Assembly: GCA_002898535.1 (NCBI GenBank)
Contig: BEHN01000004.1
Location: forward strand, 62,001-126,000
DNA length: 64,000 nucleotides
Direction: 5' to 3'
Origin: a bacterium HR11
GTDB taxonomy: Bacteria; Acidobacteriota; HRBIN11
Under the pieces are notes generated by a model. The model was not told where the DNA came from and searched no databases. It saw only the letters and a list, made by a program, of their open reading frames with translations. The translations under genes and the position numbers were made by a program. Shown here one piece after another: positions 36,040 to 44,600 of this stretch. The stretch's first letter is position 1; the number at the start of each line of letters is the position of its first letter.

Positions 36040-37884
36040 TCAATCCATCAGGTGATCCGGTCCGGCACCCTCCTTGCGAGGGCGTCGGCCCCGGCCGGGC
36101 CGGGACTGCAGACCGGCCCGACGCAAGAGCTGATAGAAGCCGACCCGGGACAGTCCGCTCCGGCCCGCCGCCGCCCGCACGTTCCCGCCGCTTCGCCGGA
36201 GTTGCCACCGGGCGTAAAGGCCATCAAATATCCGGGTCGCCTCCCGGTAAGGCCGGTCCAGGAGGCCCTCGTCCAGCCAGAAGGTCGGCCCCGGCTGGAC
36301 ATCCGCCCGGAGGGCCGCCCACACGTCCTCGACCTCAGCCATCGTCCCCCGGACCGACCCGACCAGCCGCCGGACGACCCCGGCCAGCTCCCGGACGTTG
36401 CCCGGCCAGTCGTAAGCCTGAAGGACCTCCATGGCTTCTGCCGTGAACCCCTTCAGGCGGCACCCGGGGCGGCTCCCTCGCTCCTGCTCCAGCAGGAGCA
36501 AGACCAGTCTTGGAACGTCCTCCCGCCACTCCCGCAGAGGCGGCACCCGGATCGTCTGAACCGACAGCCGGTCCCAAAAGTCCCGCCGCAGGCGTCCCTG
36601 CTCCATCAGCTCCCGGGGGTCCTCATTGGTCGTAGCGATGAACCGCACGTCGGCCCGGACCTCCCCCTGTACGCCCGGCCCCAGGGGCAAAAAGCTCTGG
36701 GTCTCCAAGACCCGCAGGAGCTTCGCCTGGACCTCCAGGGGGCACGACTCCAACGAGTCCAATACCAGCGTGCCCCCGTCGCAGGCCTCCAACAAACCTG
36801 GCCCCTCGACGGCCCCCGTGAAGGCCCCTCGCCGGGACCCAAAGAGCTGAGCCTCCAACAGGGAGGGACTCAGGTTCGGACACGGCAGGACCAGGAAGGG
36901 TCCCGCCCGGCGGGGACCCCATTCGTGGATGACCCGCGCAAAGGCCGTCTTGCCGACCCCCCGCTCGCCCACCAGGACGACCGGATACGGCAGGTGGGCG
37001 ACCGCCCAGAGTCGCTCCAGAAAGGCCCGGAACACCGCCGCCGTTCCCAGACACAGCACCCAGTCGCCGACGACCAGCGTCGGCCCCCAGGCCGGCTGGG
37101 CGCCCCACTGCCGGGCGGCCGCCGTATCCCAGGCCGGTGTCCAGGTCTCCGCCGCCGCCTCGACGACGACCTCCGGACGCCGGCATCCCCCGGCCCAAAA
37201 CGCATATAGCACTAACATTCGAGGGCCCTCGACCCATACGGGCCAGCAGTACACGGCCGTCTCCGCATACCCTTGGAGCGACTCGCCAGGCCCCCGCAAG
37301 TCCCTCGGGGCCCACAGACCCGTCCGCCGCCGACGGACGGCTTGCAGGACCGTCTGGCTCAGGGCCCGTTCCCAGGCTCCACTCCCACCCCGCAGGACCG
37401 ACCCTGCTCCGCCAGTCTCGACTAAGGCCAGGCTGTCACATCCCAGCTCCGATCGCAGGCCCTCCAAGGCCGTCTGGAGGGAATCCTCTCGGTCCGCCTC
37501 CAGGACCGCCGTCAGCTTCTCCTTCCACGGCCCCGGACCTTGCCAGACTTTCCGGTCATCCTCCGGCTCCAGGACCCACTGGTCCCTCTCCCGCCGACAG
37601 ACCCACTGAAACGGACCGACCTCCAGCCGGTCGCCCGGCTCCAGGATCCCGGCCTGGACCCGCCGACCGTTCAGCCACGTCCCGTTCTTGCTCCCCAGGT
37701 CCCGGACCCATACCCCGTCCCGTCCGACCGTCAGTTCGCAGTGCCGCCGGGACACCGTCGCGTCGTCGGCCACATAGTCGGCCTGAACGGCGTCCCGCCC
37801 CAGGACGCCCGAAGCGGCCAGCACGAAGGTCGGGGCCGCCCCGGGCTTCGACCGGCGTCCGTATCGGGTCGCATCCATCGTCAT
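36040..37884 (-). CDS. FHA-domain sigma-54 activator with Fis-type HTH
   Basis: A 614-residue regulator. An FHA domain (about residues 20-100) has VLGRDAVQADYV, SRRHCELTV, and DLGSKNGTWLNG. A central GAF-like region (about 125-270) follows, then an AAA+ domain with Walker A GERGVGKT, the GAFTGAV loop and DWPGNVREL, and a Fis-like HTH (VRAAAGRSGLSRVGFYQLLR). There is no receiver, so the trigger is probably a phospho-Thr partner bound by FHA. ATG 37884 follows GAGGT. Walker B is degenerate (GGTLVLDSLES, Glu replaced by Ser), which may weaken hydrolysis. Confidence 0.88.
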   Translation of the reverse strand: MTMDATRYGRRSKPGAAPTFVLAASGVLGRDAVQADYVADDATVSRRHCELTVGRDGVWVRDLGSKNGTWLNGRRVQAGILEPGDRLEVGPFQWVCRRERDQWVLEPEDDRKVWQGPGPWKEKLTAVLEADREDSLQTALEGLRSELGCDSLALVETGGAGSVLRGGSGAWERALSQTVLQAVRRRRTGLWAPRDLRGPGESLQGYAETAVYCWPVWVEGPRMLVLYAFWAGGCRRPEVVVEAAAETWTPAWDTAAARQWGAQPAWGPTLVVGDWVLCLGTAAVFRAFLERLWAVAHLPYPVVLVGERGVGKTAFARVIHEWGPRRAGPFLVLPCPNLSPSLLEAQLFGSRRGAFTGAVEGPGLLEACDGGTLVLDSLESCPLEVQAKLLRVLETQSFLPLGPGVQGEVRADVRFIATTNEDPRELMEQGRLRRDFWDRLSVQTIRVPPLREWREDVPRLVLLLLEQERGSRPGCRLKGFTAEAMEVLQAYDWPGNVRELAGVVRRLVGSVRGTMAEVEDVWAALRADVQPGPTFWLDEGLLDRPYREATRIFDGLYARWQLRRSGGNVRAAAGRSGLSRVGFYQLLRRAGLQSRPGRGRRPRKEGAGPDHLMD

Positions 37885-38513
37885 GACAGACCTCACCATT
37901 TTCACCGTTCTTATCTATCTAAGAATTATCGTCCCCACGTTCTGTCCGTTGCCGACAAGGGGCAAAGCACAGAGGGCAGAGGGCGAAAGATGTCGCTTAC
38001 CCGACGCCCGTATTTCAGTAGCGATCCACCCAGATGGGGTGTCCCGAAGCGCTGACTTCCTACTTCATCGACCGGCTCCTCGTCGACCGGGGCCGGTCCC
38101 GTTCCGCCGCAGGGGCGACCGGCCGGTCGCCCCTGCGGACAACAAAATCGGCAACTGTTGGCGACCCTTCCCCGGACCCCTCCGTAAAGTTTCGTTTACA
38201 TCCTTAGCAAAGTTTTGTGAACTTTCCGGCCCCGACGGGCCTTGCCCGACCTGACCGGTGACCCCCCGAGGCCTCACTTTTCCGCTTCCGCGGGCCCATC
38301 CAACGCTGAGATCGTCCGAACCCCAACTTCGGCACGACTCTTGCTAAAGGGTATCAGAGTCGTTCGGTTCGTGAGAATCCGCGGCCCATCGAGAAAGACG
38401 ATTTTTCAAGCTTCGGCCGATGGGCCCGTCGGTTCATGGCTCGTAGCCCATGCGCCATATATAAGAGGGAAGCGGTTGCGTCGGATTCGGGTGAGTCAGG
38501 CTGGAGGCAAATC
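37885..38513. other. 629-bp divergent spacer with palindrome and partial MITE end
   Basis: This spacer holds no credible gene. A perfect 32-bp palindrome lies at 38107-38138 (CCGCAGGGGCGACCGG and complement). An A/T-richer stretch at 38185-38225 has two AAAGTT words. From 38352 a left-end fragment of the MITE family begins (TATCAGAGTCGTTCGGTTCG), running to the TTTTTCAAGCTTCGG core near 38415. Confidence 0.65.
38107..38138. repeat. Perfect 32-bp palindrome
   Basis: CCGCAGGGGCGACCGG followed directly by its complement, with no loop. Same core as the 28019 hairpin. A cruciform, terminator-like element or extragenic palindrome is possible; there is no T-run. Confidence 0.6.
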
Positions 38514-38879
38514 GTGTCAAAGATCGCCGTCTCGACCTTACTGGTCGCGACCCTGGCAGGATGGGGACTCGCGTGCACTCCGGCCATGCAGATCGTCCAT
38601 CGGGCGAACGTCTCATGCATGAACGATGCCCTGGCACTGGGCGAGATGACCGTCTGTCGCTGCGCCCTCCCCGGGGGTGAATGGCCTCAGGGCCTTCGAC
38701 CCCGCTGGTTGTACGACCCCTGGTCGATGGACGTGGAACCCTGGTGGGACGACCCCTTCACCGTGCACGTCAAGGCTCTGCCCCACGGGGAAGATACCCC
38801 GCAGACCATCACCTGCGTGGTTCGGACGGACCCGGTGACGTACTTTCGGGGCCACGTCAACATCTTCGTCCAGCGATGA
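38514..38879 (+). CDS. Small hypothetical lipoprotein
   Basis: A 121-residue protein from GTG 38514 (CTGGAGG 7 bp upstream), with a signal peptide ending LAGWGLAC that fits a lipobox. The mature part is Trp/Pro-rich (WLYDPWSMDVEPWWDDPF) and has four more Cys residues (CMND, CRC, TCVV), which could form disulfides. I recognise no family. The upstream spacer contains a MITE left-end fragment. Confidence 0.6.
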   Translation: MSKIAVSTLLVATLAGWGLACTPAMQIVHRANVSCMNDALALGEMTVCRCALPGGEWPQGLRPRWLYDPWSMDVEPWWDDPFTVHVKALPHGEDTPQTITCVVRTDPVTYFRGHVNIFVQR

Positions 38880-39173
38880 CGATGCGGGATGCAGGGAAGA
38901 CCTCCCCATTCGCCCCGGCGGATAGGGTTAGGGTGGAACGGCTGACGAGCCTCATCCTAACAGAACCGTTCGGTTCGTGAGAATGGCGTCCGGACGGCCT
39001 TTCCCACCGCCCAGGGAGCACGGTTTTTCAAAGTGATGGAGTGACGAGCAACGGCCTTGGGCCGGTCGGCCGATAGGCCGATAGAGCCCTGGAGGGGAAA
39101 GGAGCGGCCCCAGGGCTTTTTTGACCATCTGCTGACCTGCCGAATTCCCGAATTGCCGGATTGCCGAACGGTC
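38880..39173. repeat. Partial MITE with alternative interior
   Basis: From 38959 the sequence AACAGAACCGTTCGGTTCGT starts a MITE-like left end that continues through CACGGTTTTTCAAAG and then ACGAGCAACGGCCTTGGGCC, an interior shared with 57186-57300. It ends in TGCCGAATTCCCGAATTGCC words near the stop of the next gene. Confidence 0.65.
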
Positions 39174-39971
39174 CTATCCCTTCAGCAGGGCCGCCAGGTC
39201 GAAGTACCGGCCGTCTTCGGCGGCGATGACCGTCCGGCCCGTCTTCTGCGTCCACTCTTGGGCGATCGTCCAGGGCTTGCTCCGGAGGACCTCCATCCCG
39301 AAATGGGTCAGGACGGTCACCCGGGCGTTTAGGTTGACCATCAACTCGAAGGCCTCCGGCAGGCTCAGGTGCTGGACCTCGGGCTTGGGCTGGGCCAACG
39401 TCACGTTCAGGATGACGACATCGCATCCCCGATATGCCGGGATAAGGTCCTCGCAGAAGGCCGTATCGGCGACGTAGGCCAGGCGAACGTCCTCCATCTC
39501 GAAGATGAAGCCGTAGGTCTCGACCGGGTGTCGATGTCGAAGGGGGACGTGAAGGACGATGTCCCCGACCTCGTACCGCCGGCCGGGCTGAAGGACTACC
39601 GGCGGGGCCGGTAGGAACTCCAGGACGTGGGGGAAAAAGACGCTGTGGGGCGTCAGGCAGTCTTCGGGGCAGAAGATGGTGCCCCGACGCTTGGTGCCGG
39701 CCAGGGTCATCGCCTCGACCATCACGGAGGCGTCACTACAGTGGTCGATGTGCCGATGAGACAGGATGACGGCCGTCAGCTTCTCGGGTTTCAACGGAGG
39801 CCGGCTCGCATGACAGCGGACGAGGGCTCCCGGCCCGGGGTCTATATGGAGGAAGGTCTCCCGGTAGCCGACCCAGAAGCCACCCGTCGAGCGGAGCTGG
39901 CGGGTCATGACGAAACGGGCCCCGCCCGTCCCGAGAAACTTCACGAAGGGAGGTACCCGTTCGCGAGCCAT
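39174..39971 (-). CDS. Metallo-beta-lactamase-fold hydrolase
   Basis: A 265-residue MBL-fold protein. Metal ligands are in HRHIDHCSD (about residues 76-84), with further His/Asp in VADTAFCEDL and LTHFG near the C-terminus. GTGGARFV at the start and the ...TETFLHIDPGPGALVR-like strand fit the RNase Z/ElaC-like or PhnP-like branch. ATG 39971 is the first plausible start. The bases just before it are GCCGAATTGCCGAACG repeat words and hold no good ribosome site, so expression may be weak or leaderless. Confidence 0.8.
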   Translation of the reverse strand: MARERVPPFVKFLGTGGARFVMTRQLRSTGGFWVGYRETFLHIDPGPGALVRCHASRPPLKPEKLTAVILSHRHIDHCSDASVMVEAMTLAGTKRRGTIFCPEDCLTPHSVFFPHVLEFLPAPPVVLQPGRRYEVGDIVLHVPLRHRHPVETYGFIFEMEDVRLAYVADTAFCEDLIPAYRGCDVVILNVTLAQPKPEVQHLSLPEAFELMVNLNARVTVLTHFGMEVLRSKPWTIAQEWTQKTGRTVIAAEDGRYFDLAALLKG

Positions 39972-40261
39972 CGTTCGGCAATTCGGCGATCCGGGAGTCC
40001 GGCAGTTCGGGAGTTCGGCAGTCCGGCAGTCTGGGAATTCGGAAATTCGGGGGCTCGGCAGTCCGGCGAGCGGAATGAGACGCCTTGAGACCATCGGTCG
40101 GTGAGCGGACCATGCCTGAAGCCTTCAAAGGGCTTGCGGTCCGTTTAAAGCGATTCTCAAAAGGCCTCTTCCCGGGGAGATTCTGACGGACTTGTCAGGT
40201 CGGTCCGCTCCCTGACTGCCGAACTCCCGAATTCCCGAACTGCCGAATTCCCGAACTGCCG
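39972..40261. repeat. CTGCCGAATTCCCGAA word arrays flanking repeat C2
   Basis: Arrays of CGGCAGT/TTCGGGA words occupy 39973-40056 and 40213-40262. Between them lies repeat C2 (40057-40210), an inverted copy of C1. The nuoI stop codon follows immediately. Confidence 0.75.
40057..40210 (-). repeat. Repeat family C, copy C2 (inverted relative to C1)
   Basis: Reads CGAGCGGAATGAGACGCCTT ... GACTTGTCAGGTCGGTCCGC, the reverse complement of 32588-32741 with scattered differences. The pair brackets 7.3 kb containing the octaheme, FHA activator, lipoprotein and MBL genes. Confidence 0.75.
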
Positions 40262-40798
40262 TTATTTATATGGGACCGACGGCTCGGAGTTCAGCATCGT
40301 CTCCATGTCGAGGACCATCTGGAAGCGGTCGTAGCTGGCCAGGCGGAAGTCGAAGACGTCCATCCGGATGGCGTCCTCGGGGCAGGCCTCGACGCAGTAG
40401 CCGCAGAAGATGCACTTGCTCAGGTCGATGTAAAACGCCTTGGGGGCCTTTTCGATGAAGGGGTCCGGGACCTCCTGGGGAATGATGTGGATGCACTCGG
40501 CCGGGCAGATCGTCTCGCACATGTAGCAGGCCACGCACCGAGGCGTCCCGTCGGGTCGTTTCAGGAGCCGGTGTCGCCCCCGGTAGCGGGGGGCGACCGG
40601 CCGGGGTTCTTCCGGCCACTGGTAAACGACGCCGGCCCGGACGTGCTTCAGCAGGCCGAACCGGTGGGCCGTGAAGATGAAGAGGTTCCGGAAGAAGTGA
40701 CGGGCCGTGATCCACAGGCCCTGCAGGATAGCCGGCAGGTACGACCGGACCCACCAGTTCTCCGGCGGACGACGTACTTTCTTGAACTGCCCGGGCAT
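40262..40798 (-). CDS. nuoI: NADH-quinone oxidoreductase subunit I
   Basis: A 178-residue protein with two 4Fe-4S ferredoxin motifs, CVACYMCETICP (about residues 89-100) and CIFCGYCVEACP (about 129-140), carrying clusters N6a and N6b of complex I. The N-terminal helix region (VRSYLPAILQGLWITARHFF) fits NuoI. ATG 40798 follows GGAGAG. It lies 29 bp after nuoH; no other nuo genes are in the window. Confidence 0.93.
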   Translation of the reverse strand: MPGQFKKVRRPPENWWVRSYLPAILQGLWITARHFFRNLFIFTAHRFGLLKHVRAGVVYQWPEEPRPVAPRYRGRHRLLKRPDGTPRCVACYMCETICPAECIHIIPQEVPDPFIEKAPKAFYIDLSKCIFCGYCVEACPEDAIRMDVFDFRLASYDRFQMVLDMETMLNSEPSVPYK

Positions 40799-40827
40799 CC
40801 GAAGCTCTCCTGAATTTCCGAATAACC

Positions 40828-41919
40828 CTACTGCCGGATCAAGAGCACGGCGGCCGTCCCAAAGGTATTCAGGACCGACAGGGGAAGCAAGTACTGCCAG
40901 CCCAGCCGGACGGCCTGGTCGATCCGGAACCGCGGGAGGGTCCACCGGATCAGCAGGAGAAACCAGCAGACGGCAAAGACCTTGACCCAGAAGGCGGCCA
41001 TCTGAAGGAGGGTGACCCCGACGGGCGGCACGGCCGTATGAGCGCCCCAGGGCCACACGAACCCGCCCTGGTCGGCCGACAGGTAGGGCACGCTCCAGCC
41101 GCCCAGGAAGACCGTGACCGTCAGCATGGCGACGACGACCGTCTCGATGAAGTCGGCCAGGAAGAAGGCCCCGAACTTCATGCCGCTGTATTCCAGGAAG
41201 TAGCCGATGATCTCGGACTCGCCCTCCGGGAGGTCGAAGGGGATCCGCTTGGTCTCGGCGATCCCGACGGTCAGGAAGATCAGGAACGCCAGGGGCTGGA
41301 AGAAGATCCCCCACCGGGGGAGCCACCCGCCGAGGACGGTCGCGTCCTGCCAGCGGACCATCTCCTGGAGGTTGAGGGTCCCATACAGGAGGACCGGCCC
41401 GATGAGGGAAATGCCTAAGACGACGCCGAAGCCGATGAGCTGGGCGGCCGCCCGCAGGCTCCCCAAGACGGCCCACTTGTTGCGGGTCACCCACCCGGCC
41501 AGGATGACCCCGTAGATGGCCATCGAGGCGATGGCCAGGGCGTATACGAGGCCCACCTGCATGTCCATCAATTGGAGCTCGATGGCTTGCCCGCCCCAGT
41601 AGAGCACGTGGCCAAAGGGAACGGCCGCCGCCGGCAGGCAGGCCACCGTCAGCGTCACCCAAGGGGCCATCGCATGAAGCCACGCCGGGACGCCGGCCGG
41701 CACGAAGTCTTCCTTCGTCAACAACTTGACGGCGTCCGTGATGATGTGGGGCAGACCCAGGAGACGCAAGCCGAAAATACGGGCTCGATTCGCCCCGACG
41801 CGGTCCTGCATGAGGGCACTCTGCTTCCGCTCGAGCCACGTCAGGATGGCCGCCAGGCCCATGAGGCCGCCAAACAAGTAGAGGGCCTTACCGACTTCTA
41901 TCCAGAGGGTCCGCACCAT
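40828..41919 (-). CDS. nuoH: NADH-quinone oxidoreductase subunit H
   Basis: A 363-residue membrane protein with eight to nine helices and NuoH signatures: TWLERKQSALMQDRVGANRA (about residues 28-47), AIASMAIYGVILAGW, and the quinone-site AETKRIPFDLPEGESEIIGY (about 227-246). It anchors the peripheral arm of complex I to the membrane arm. It forms an apparent operon with a TPR lipoprotein upstream and nuoI downstream. Confidence 0.95.
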   Translation of the reverse strand: MVRTLWIEVGKALYLFGGLMGLAAILTWLERKQSALMQDRVGANRARIFGLRLLGLPHIITDAVKLLTKEDFVPAGVPAWLHAMAPWVTLTVACLPAAAVPFGHVLYWGGQAIELQLMDMQVGLVYALAIASMAIYGVILAGWVTRNKWAVLGSLRAAAQLIGFGVVLGISLIGPVLLYGTLNLQEMVRWQDATVLGGWLPRWGIFFQPLAFLIFLTVGIAETKRIPFDLPEGESEIIGYFLEYSGMKFGAFFLADFIETVVVAMLTVTVFLGGWSVPYLSADQGGFVWPWGAHTAVPPVGVTLLQMAAFWVKVFAVCWFLLLIRWTLPRFRIDQAVRLGWQYLLPLSVLNTFGTAAVLLIRQ

Positions 41920-41942
41920 CAGCCCCCACAGGATAATTCCCC

Positions 41943-42662
41943 TTACCGCCGCTTCAGCCGCTGGAGCAGGTCTCGCACCTGGGGCGCCTCGGGGGCCTCT
42001 GGAGCCAGCCGCAGGAAGTTTTCTAAGTACTGGATGGCCGTCGCCTTCTGGTTCAGGTTGTAGTATGTCATCCCCAGGTAGTAGTGAGCGTAGGGCCGCT
42101 GGGGGTCCTTATCGACGGCCTGCTTGAGGGCCGGAGCGGCGTCCTTGTATGCCTTCTGGAGATAGCGCACGAGGCCCGTCGCATAGGCGACCTCGACGTG
42201 GTCCGGCGCCTTCTCTCGAGCCGTCTGGAGGACCTTCAGGGCCTCCTCGAAGGCTCCCTGGCCGGCCAAAGCGTACGCCTTGGCCGCATAGCCCAGGATG
42301 AGATTCCCGTCCAGGTGGAGGGCATGATCGGCCGCCCGGAGGGCCTCGTCCCACTTGCCCTGGCGTCCGTAACAGAAGGCGATATAGGCTTGCACGTCGG
42401 CCCGACCGGCCGCATTCTCAAGGCCCTGGAAAGCCTGAAGCGCCTCGCCGACCTTGCCCTGCTGGTACAGGGCGACGGCTCGCTGGAAGGGGTCCTCCGG
42501 TAGCTCCGGGGGAGCGGCCGGAGCCGGCGGTGGCTCTACCCGGGGGGGCGGCGGTACCGGCGGCGGCGCGCTGGCCCCCGCCGAACAACCCACGGGAATC
42601 CAGCCCACGAGGATGAAGCCGAGCCCACTCCAGACCCACGTCTTCCATCGTCTGCGACCCAT
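41943..42662 (-). CDS. TPR-repeat lipoprotein
   Basis: A 239-residue protein with a lipoprotein signal (lipobox ...IPVGC at about residue 26), a Pro/Ala-rich linker (30-55), and about five TPR units (about 57-225; for example GKVGEALQAFQGLENAAG and ALHLDGNLILGYAAKAYA). It is likely a periplasmic scaffold. It begins with GGGAGG upstream of the ATG and is followed after 23 bp by nuoH. A TACAAT -10-like hexamer (complement of 42695-42700) precedes it. Confidence 0.85.
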   Translation of the reverse strand: MGRRRWKTWVWSGLGFILVGWIPVGCSAGASAPPPVPPPPRVEPPPAPAAPPELPEDPFQRAVALYQQGKVGEALQAFQGLENAAGRADVQAYIAFCYGRQGKWDEALRAADHALHLDGNLILGYAAKAYALAGQGAFEEALKVLQTAREKAPDHVEVAYATGLVRYLQKAYKDAAPALKQAVDKDPQRPYAHYYLGMTYYNLNQKATAIQYLENFLRLAPEAPEAPQVRDLLQRLKRR

Positions 42663-43032
42663 GACGGACCTCCCAAGGAATCCGAGTGGTCCCTATTGTA
42701 GCGGGTCCCGGCAGGGCAGGGAAGTCCGGGGTCTCGGACGAAGGAAGCCAAGTTGGGCGGCCTGGTACAACCGACGCCGGGCCTGGGAGGCAGTCTTCCG
42801 GGACGCAAAGCGGCGTCGCTACGGCCTCCCGATCGAGCAGGGGCGGTTGGAGCGTCCGGTCCACTTGGCTGAAAGACTTCCCGGACGGCTCGGTGGCTTC
42901 GTGCCCCCGCTTCCGGTCATTCGCGGTATGGAATCGCCCCCCCGCCAGAGGACAACTCGCAGAAAGAGGAAGGGAAAAGTGCCCAGGCGTCGGGATGGGC
43001 CTCACCTGGGCACCGGGAAGACTCAGGTCTCG
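42663..43032. other. 370-bp spacer without a recognised gene
   Basis: The frames open on both strands have no recognisable content and no good ribosome site. The region upstream of the TPR lipoprotein probably holds its promoter. I see no repeat family here. Confidence 0.4.
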
Positions 43033-43335
43033 TTACCAGGAACGAGGTCCACGGGGACGGCGTTCCCGGTCCCGGCCGGGACTCCGCCTTTCCGTACGTG
43101 GCCGGGCCTCGCTGACCCGGATGGACTGACCCTTCAGGGATGCGCCGTTCAGGGCGGCGATGGCGGCCTGGGCTTCCTCCCGGGACGGCATTTCGACGAA
43201 GCCGAAACCGCGGGATTCCCCGCTGAAGCGGTCGCGAATGACCGTCGCCGAGGTCACCTGGCCGTAGGCCTCGAAGGCCTGCCGCAGGTCCTGATCGGTC
43301 ACATCACGGGACAGGTTGCCGACATAGATGTTCAT
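43033..43335 (-). CDS. RRM-type RNA-binding protein
   Basis: A 100-residue protein made of one RNA recognition motif: RNP2 IYVGNLS (residues 3-9) and RNP1 RGFGFVEM (about 41-48), then an Arg/Pro-rich tail of about 20 residues (RRSPGRDRERRPRGPRSW). This is the common bacterial/cyanobacterial RNA-binding protein layout, linked to RNA chaperone or cold-response roles. ATG 43335 follows GGAGA; the longer frame upstream is spacer. Confidence 0.9.
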   Translation of the reverse strand: MNIYVGNLSRDVTDQDLRQAFEAYGQVTSATVIRDRFSGESRGFGFVEMPSREEAQAAIAALNGASLKGQSIRVSEARPRTERRSPGRDRERRPRGPRSW

Positions 43336-43553
43336 CGGAGTGTCTCCTTGGTTAAGCGGTCGGGAGGCCCCCTCAGGCGGTCGGACGACCGGTGTCTGAG
43401 AAGACGGACTCTGGACCGCGGATTGGGTTAAATGCGTGGAGGTTGGCAAAGAACAAAAGGAGGCCATCTATGGGACGCAGGCACGGGGGAGAGAAGTAGC
43501 ACGGGGAGTCGTCGACAAGTACGAAAAACGGGACAAGCGTCATCGATCGCATC

Positions 43554-43630
43554 TGGTCGGGATGAGCGGATTCGAACCGCCGACCACTGGACCCCCAGTC
43601 CAGTGCGCTACCAAGCTGCGCCACATCCCG
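43554..43630 (-). tRNA. tRNA-Pro (GGG anticodon)
   Basis: On the minus strand the acceptor CGGGATG pairs with CATCCCG. The D arm is GCGC...GCGC and the anticodon stem CTGGA/TCCAG has loop CTGGGGG (anticodon GGG). The T arm has TTCGAAT. A73 and an encoded CCA follow. The total is 77 nt. Confidence 0.92.
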
Positions 43631-43678
43631 ACGACTTCTCAACCGACGCCCTCGCGGGCGTGTCGTCGTAGCTTAAGC

Positions 43679-44059
43679 TTAATCCAAAGGGGTGCCCCTG
43701 TCAAGGAGCTGGAGGAGACGGGCGAGTTTGTCCTTGATGTGCTTGAGGCGCTCGGCGACCAGCTCGGTCTTCAGGTGGGCCTGGACGTTTTCGGGCACGC
43801 CGCTTTCGTGGATCCACTGGCGCAATTTCTTCCGGGCGCCCTCGATGGTATAGCCCTCTTCGTACAGCAAGTATTTGATCAGCATGGCGATGCGGACGTC
43901 CTCTTCCGTGTATATCCGCTGGCCGTGACGGTTCTTCCGGGGGGCCAATTCGGGGAATTCCTTTTCCCAGTAGCGGAGGACGTGCGTTTCCACCCCCAGG
44001 ATCTCGGCCACCTGGCCGATGCGGAAGTAGATCGATCCACCCGCCCGTGGCCACTGCAT
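43679..44059 (-). CDS. MerR-family transcriptional regulator
   Basis: A 126-residue protein with an N-terminal winged HTH of MerR type (YFRIGQVAEILGVETHVLRYWEKEFPEL, about residues 11-38; RIYTEEDVRIAMLIKYLLYEEGYTIEGA, about 48-75) and a C-terminal helix of leucine-rich coiled-coil character. The region has no effector-binding Cys cluster, so it is not a metal sensor of the MerR/CueR kind. It lies between tRNA genes. Confidence 0.88.
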   Translation of the reverse strand: MQWPRAGGSIYFRIGQVAEILGVETHVLRYWEKEFPELAPRKNRHGQRIYTEEDVRIAMLIKYLLYEEGYTIEGARKKLRQWIHESGVPENVQAHLKTELVAERLKHIKDKLARLLQLLDRGTPLD

Positions 44060-44142
44060 GAATGCCCCTGCGCCGGAATAAGTGACAGGGGAGGAGCGAC
44101 AGGGTTCGGCGACCTCCGTCGCCCGTCCCCTGTGACCCAGGG

Positions 44143-44236
44143 TGGCGGAGAGGGAGGGATTTGAACCCTCGGCCCCGGGTTTCCCCAGGGCAACTGCTTA
44201 GCAGGCAGCCCTGTTCGACCGCTCCAGCACCTCTCC
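44143..44236 (-). tRNA. tRNA-Ser (GCT anticodon)
   Basis: Minus-strand acceptor GGAGAGG/CCTCTCC, anticodon loop CTGCTAA (anticodon GCT), long variable arm (CCCTGGGGAAACCCGGGG region), T loop TTCAAAT, discriminator G, encoded CCA. The total is 94 nt, a class II tRNA. Confidence 0.92.
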
Positions 44237-44244
44237 ACGGGGTA

Positions 44245-44334
44245 TGGCGGAGGGTGTAGGATTCGAACCCACGGTTCCGTTGCCGGAACAGCGGCTTTCA
44301 AGGCCGCCGCCTTCGTCCGCTCGGCCAACCCTCC
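44245..44334 (-). tRNA. tRNA-Ser (TGA anticodon)
   Basis: Minus-strand acceptor GGAGGGT/ACCCTCC, anticodon stem GCGGC/GCCGC with loop CTTGAAA (anticodon TGA), long variable arm (GTTCCGGCAACGGAAC), T loop TTCGAAT, discriminator G, encoded CCA. 90 nt; it lies 8 bp from the previous tRNA-Ser. Confidence 0.93.
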
Positions 44335-44600
44335 GCCCCACGGGCGATAGTATAAACCCCCGTCGCGGAGAAGGCAACGCCAAGGGCCGCGGGCCGTGAA
44401 TGGACCAGGGGAACGGCCGGGTAAGGGGAAGCCTCAAAATATCAAAATGAATTTTGACGATGCAGAGATCTATAACCGGTTGCATCTTAGGCCTGGAGCC
44501 TGGCACCTGGGATCCGGGACCCCTCATCCTGTATCCTGTACCATCACCCGACACGCGGCACCCAACACCCATTCCGTCCATCCCTCGAGATGGGGGTGTC

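Noticed and set aside
36052-37209. 385-codon frame opposite the FHA activator
   Set aside because: Antisense shadow; composition is Pro/Arg-rich as expected for the complement of high-GC coding sequence.
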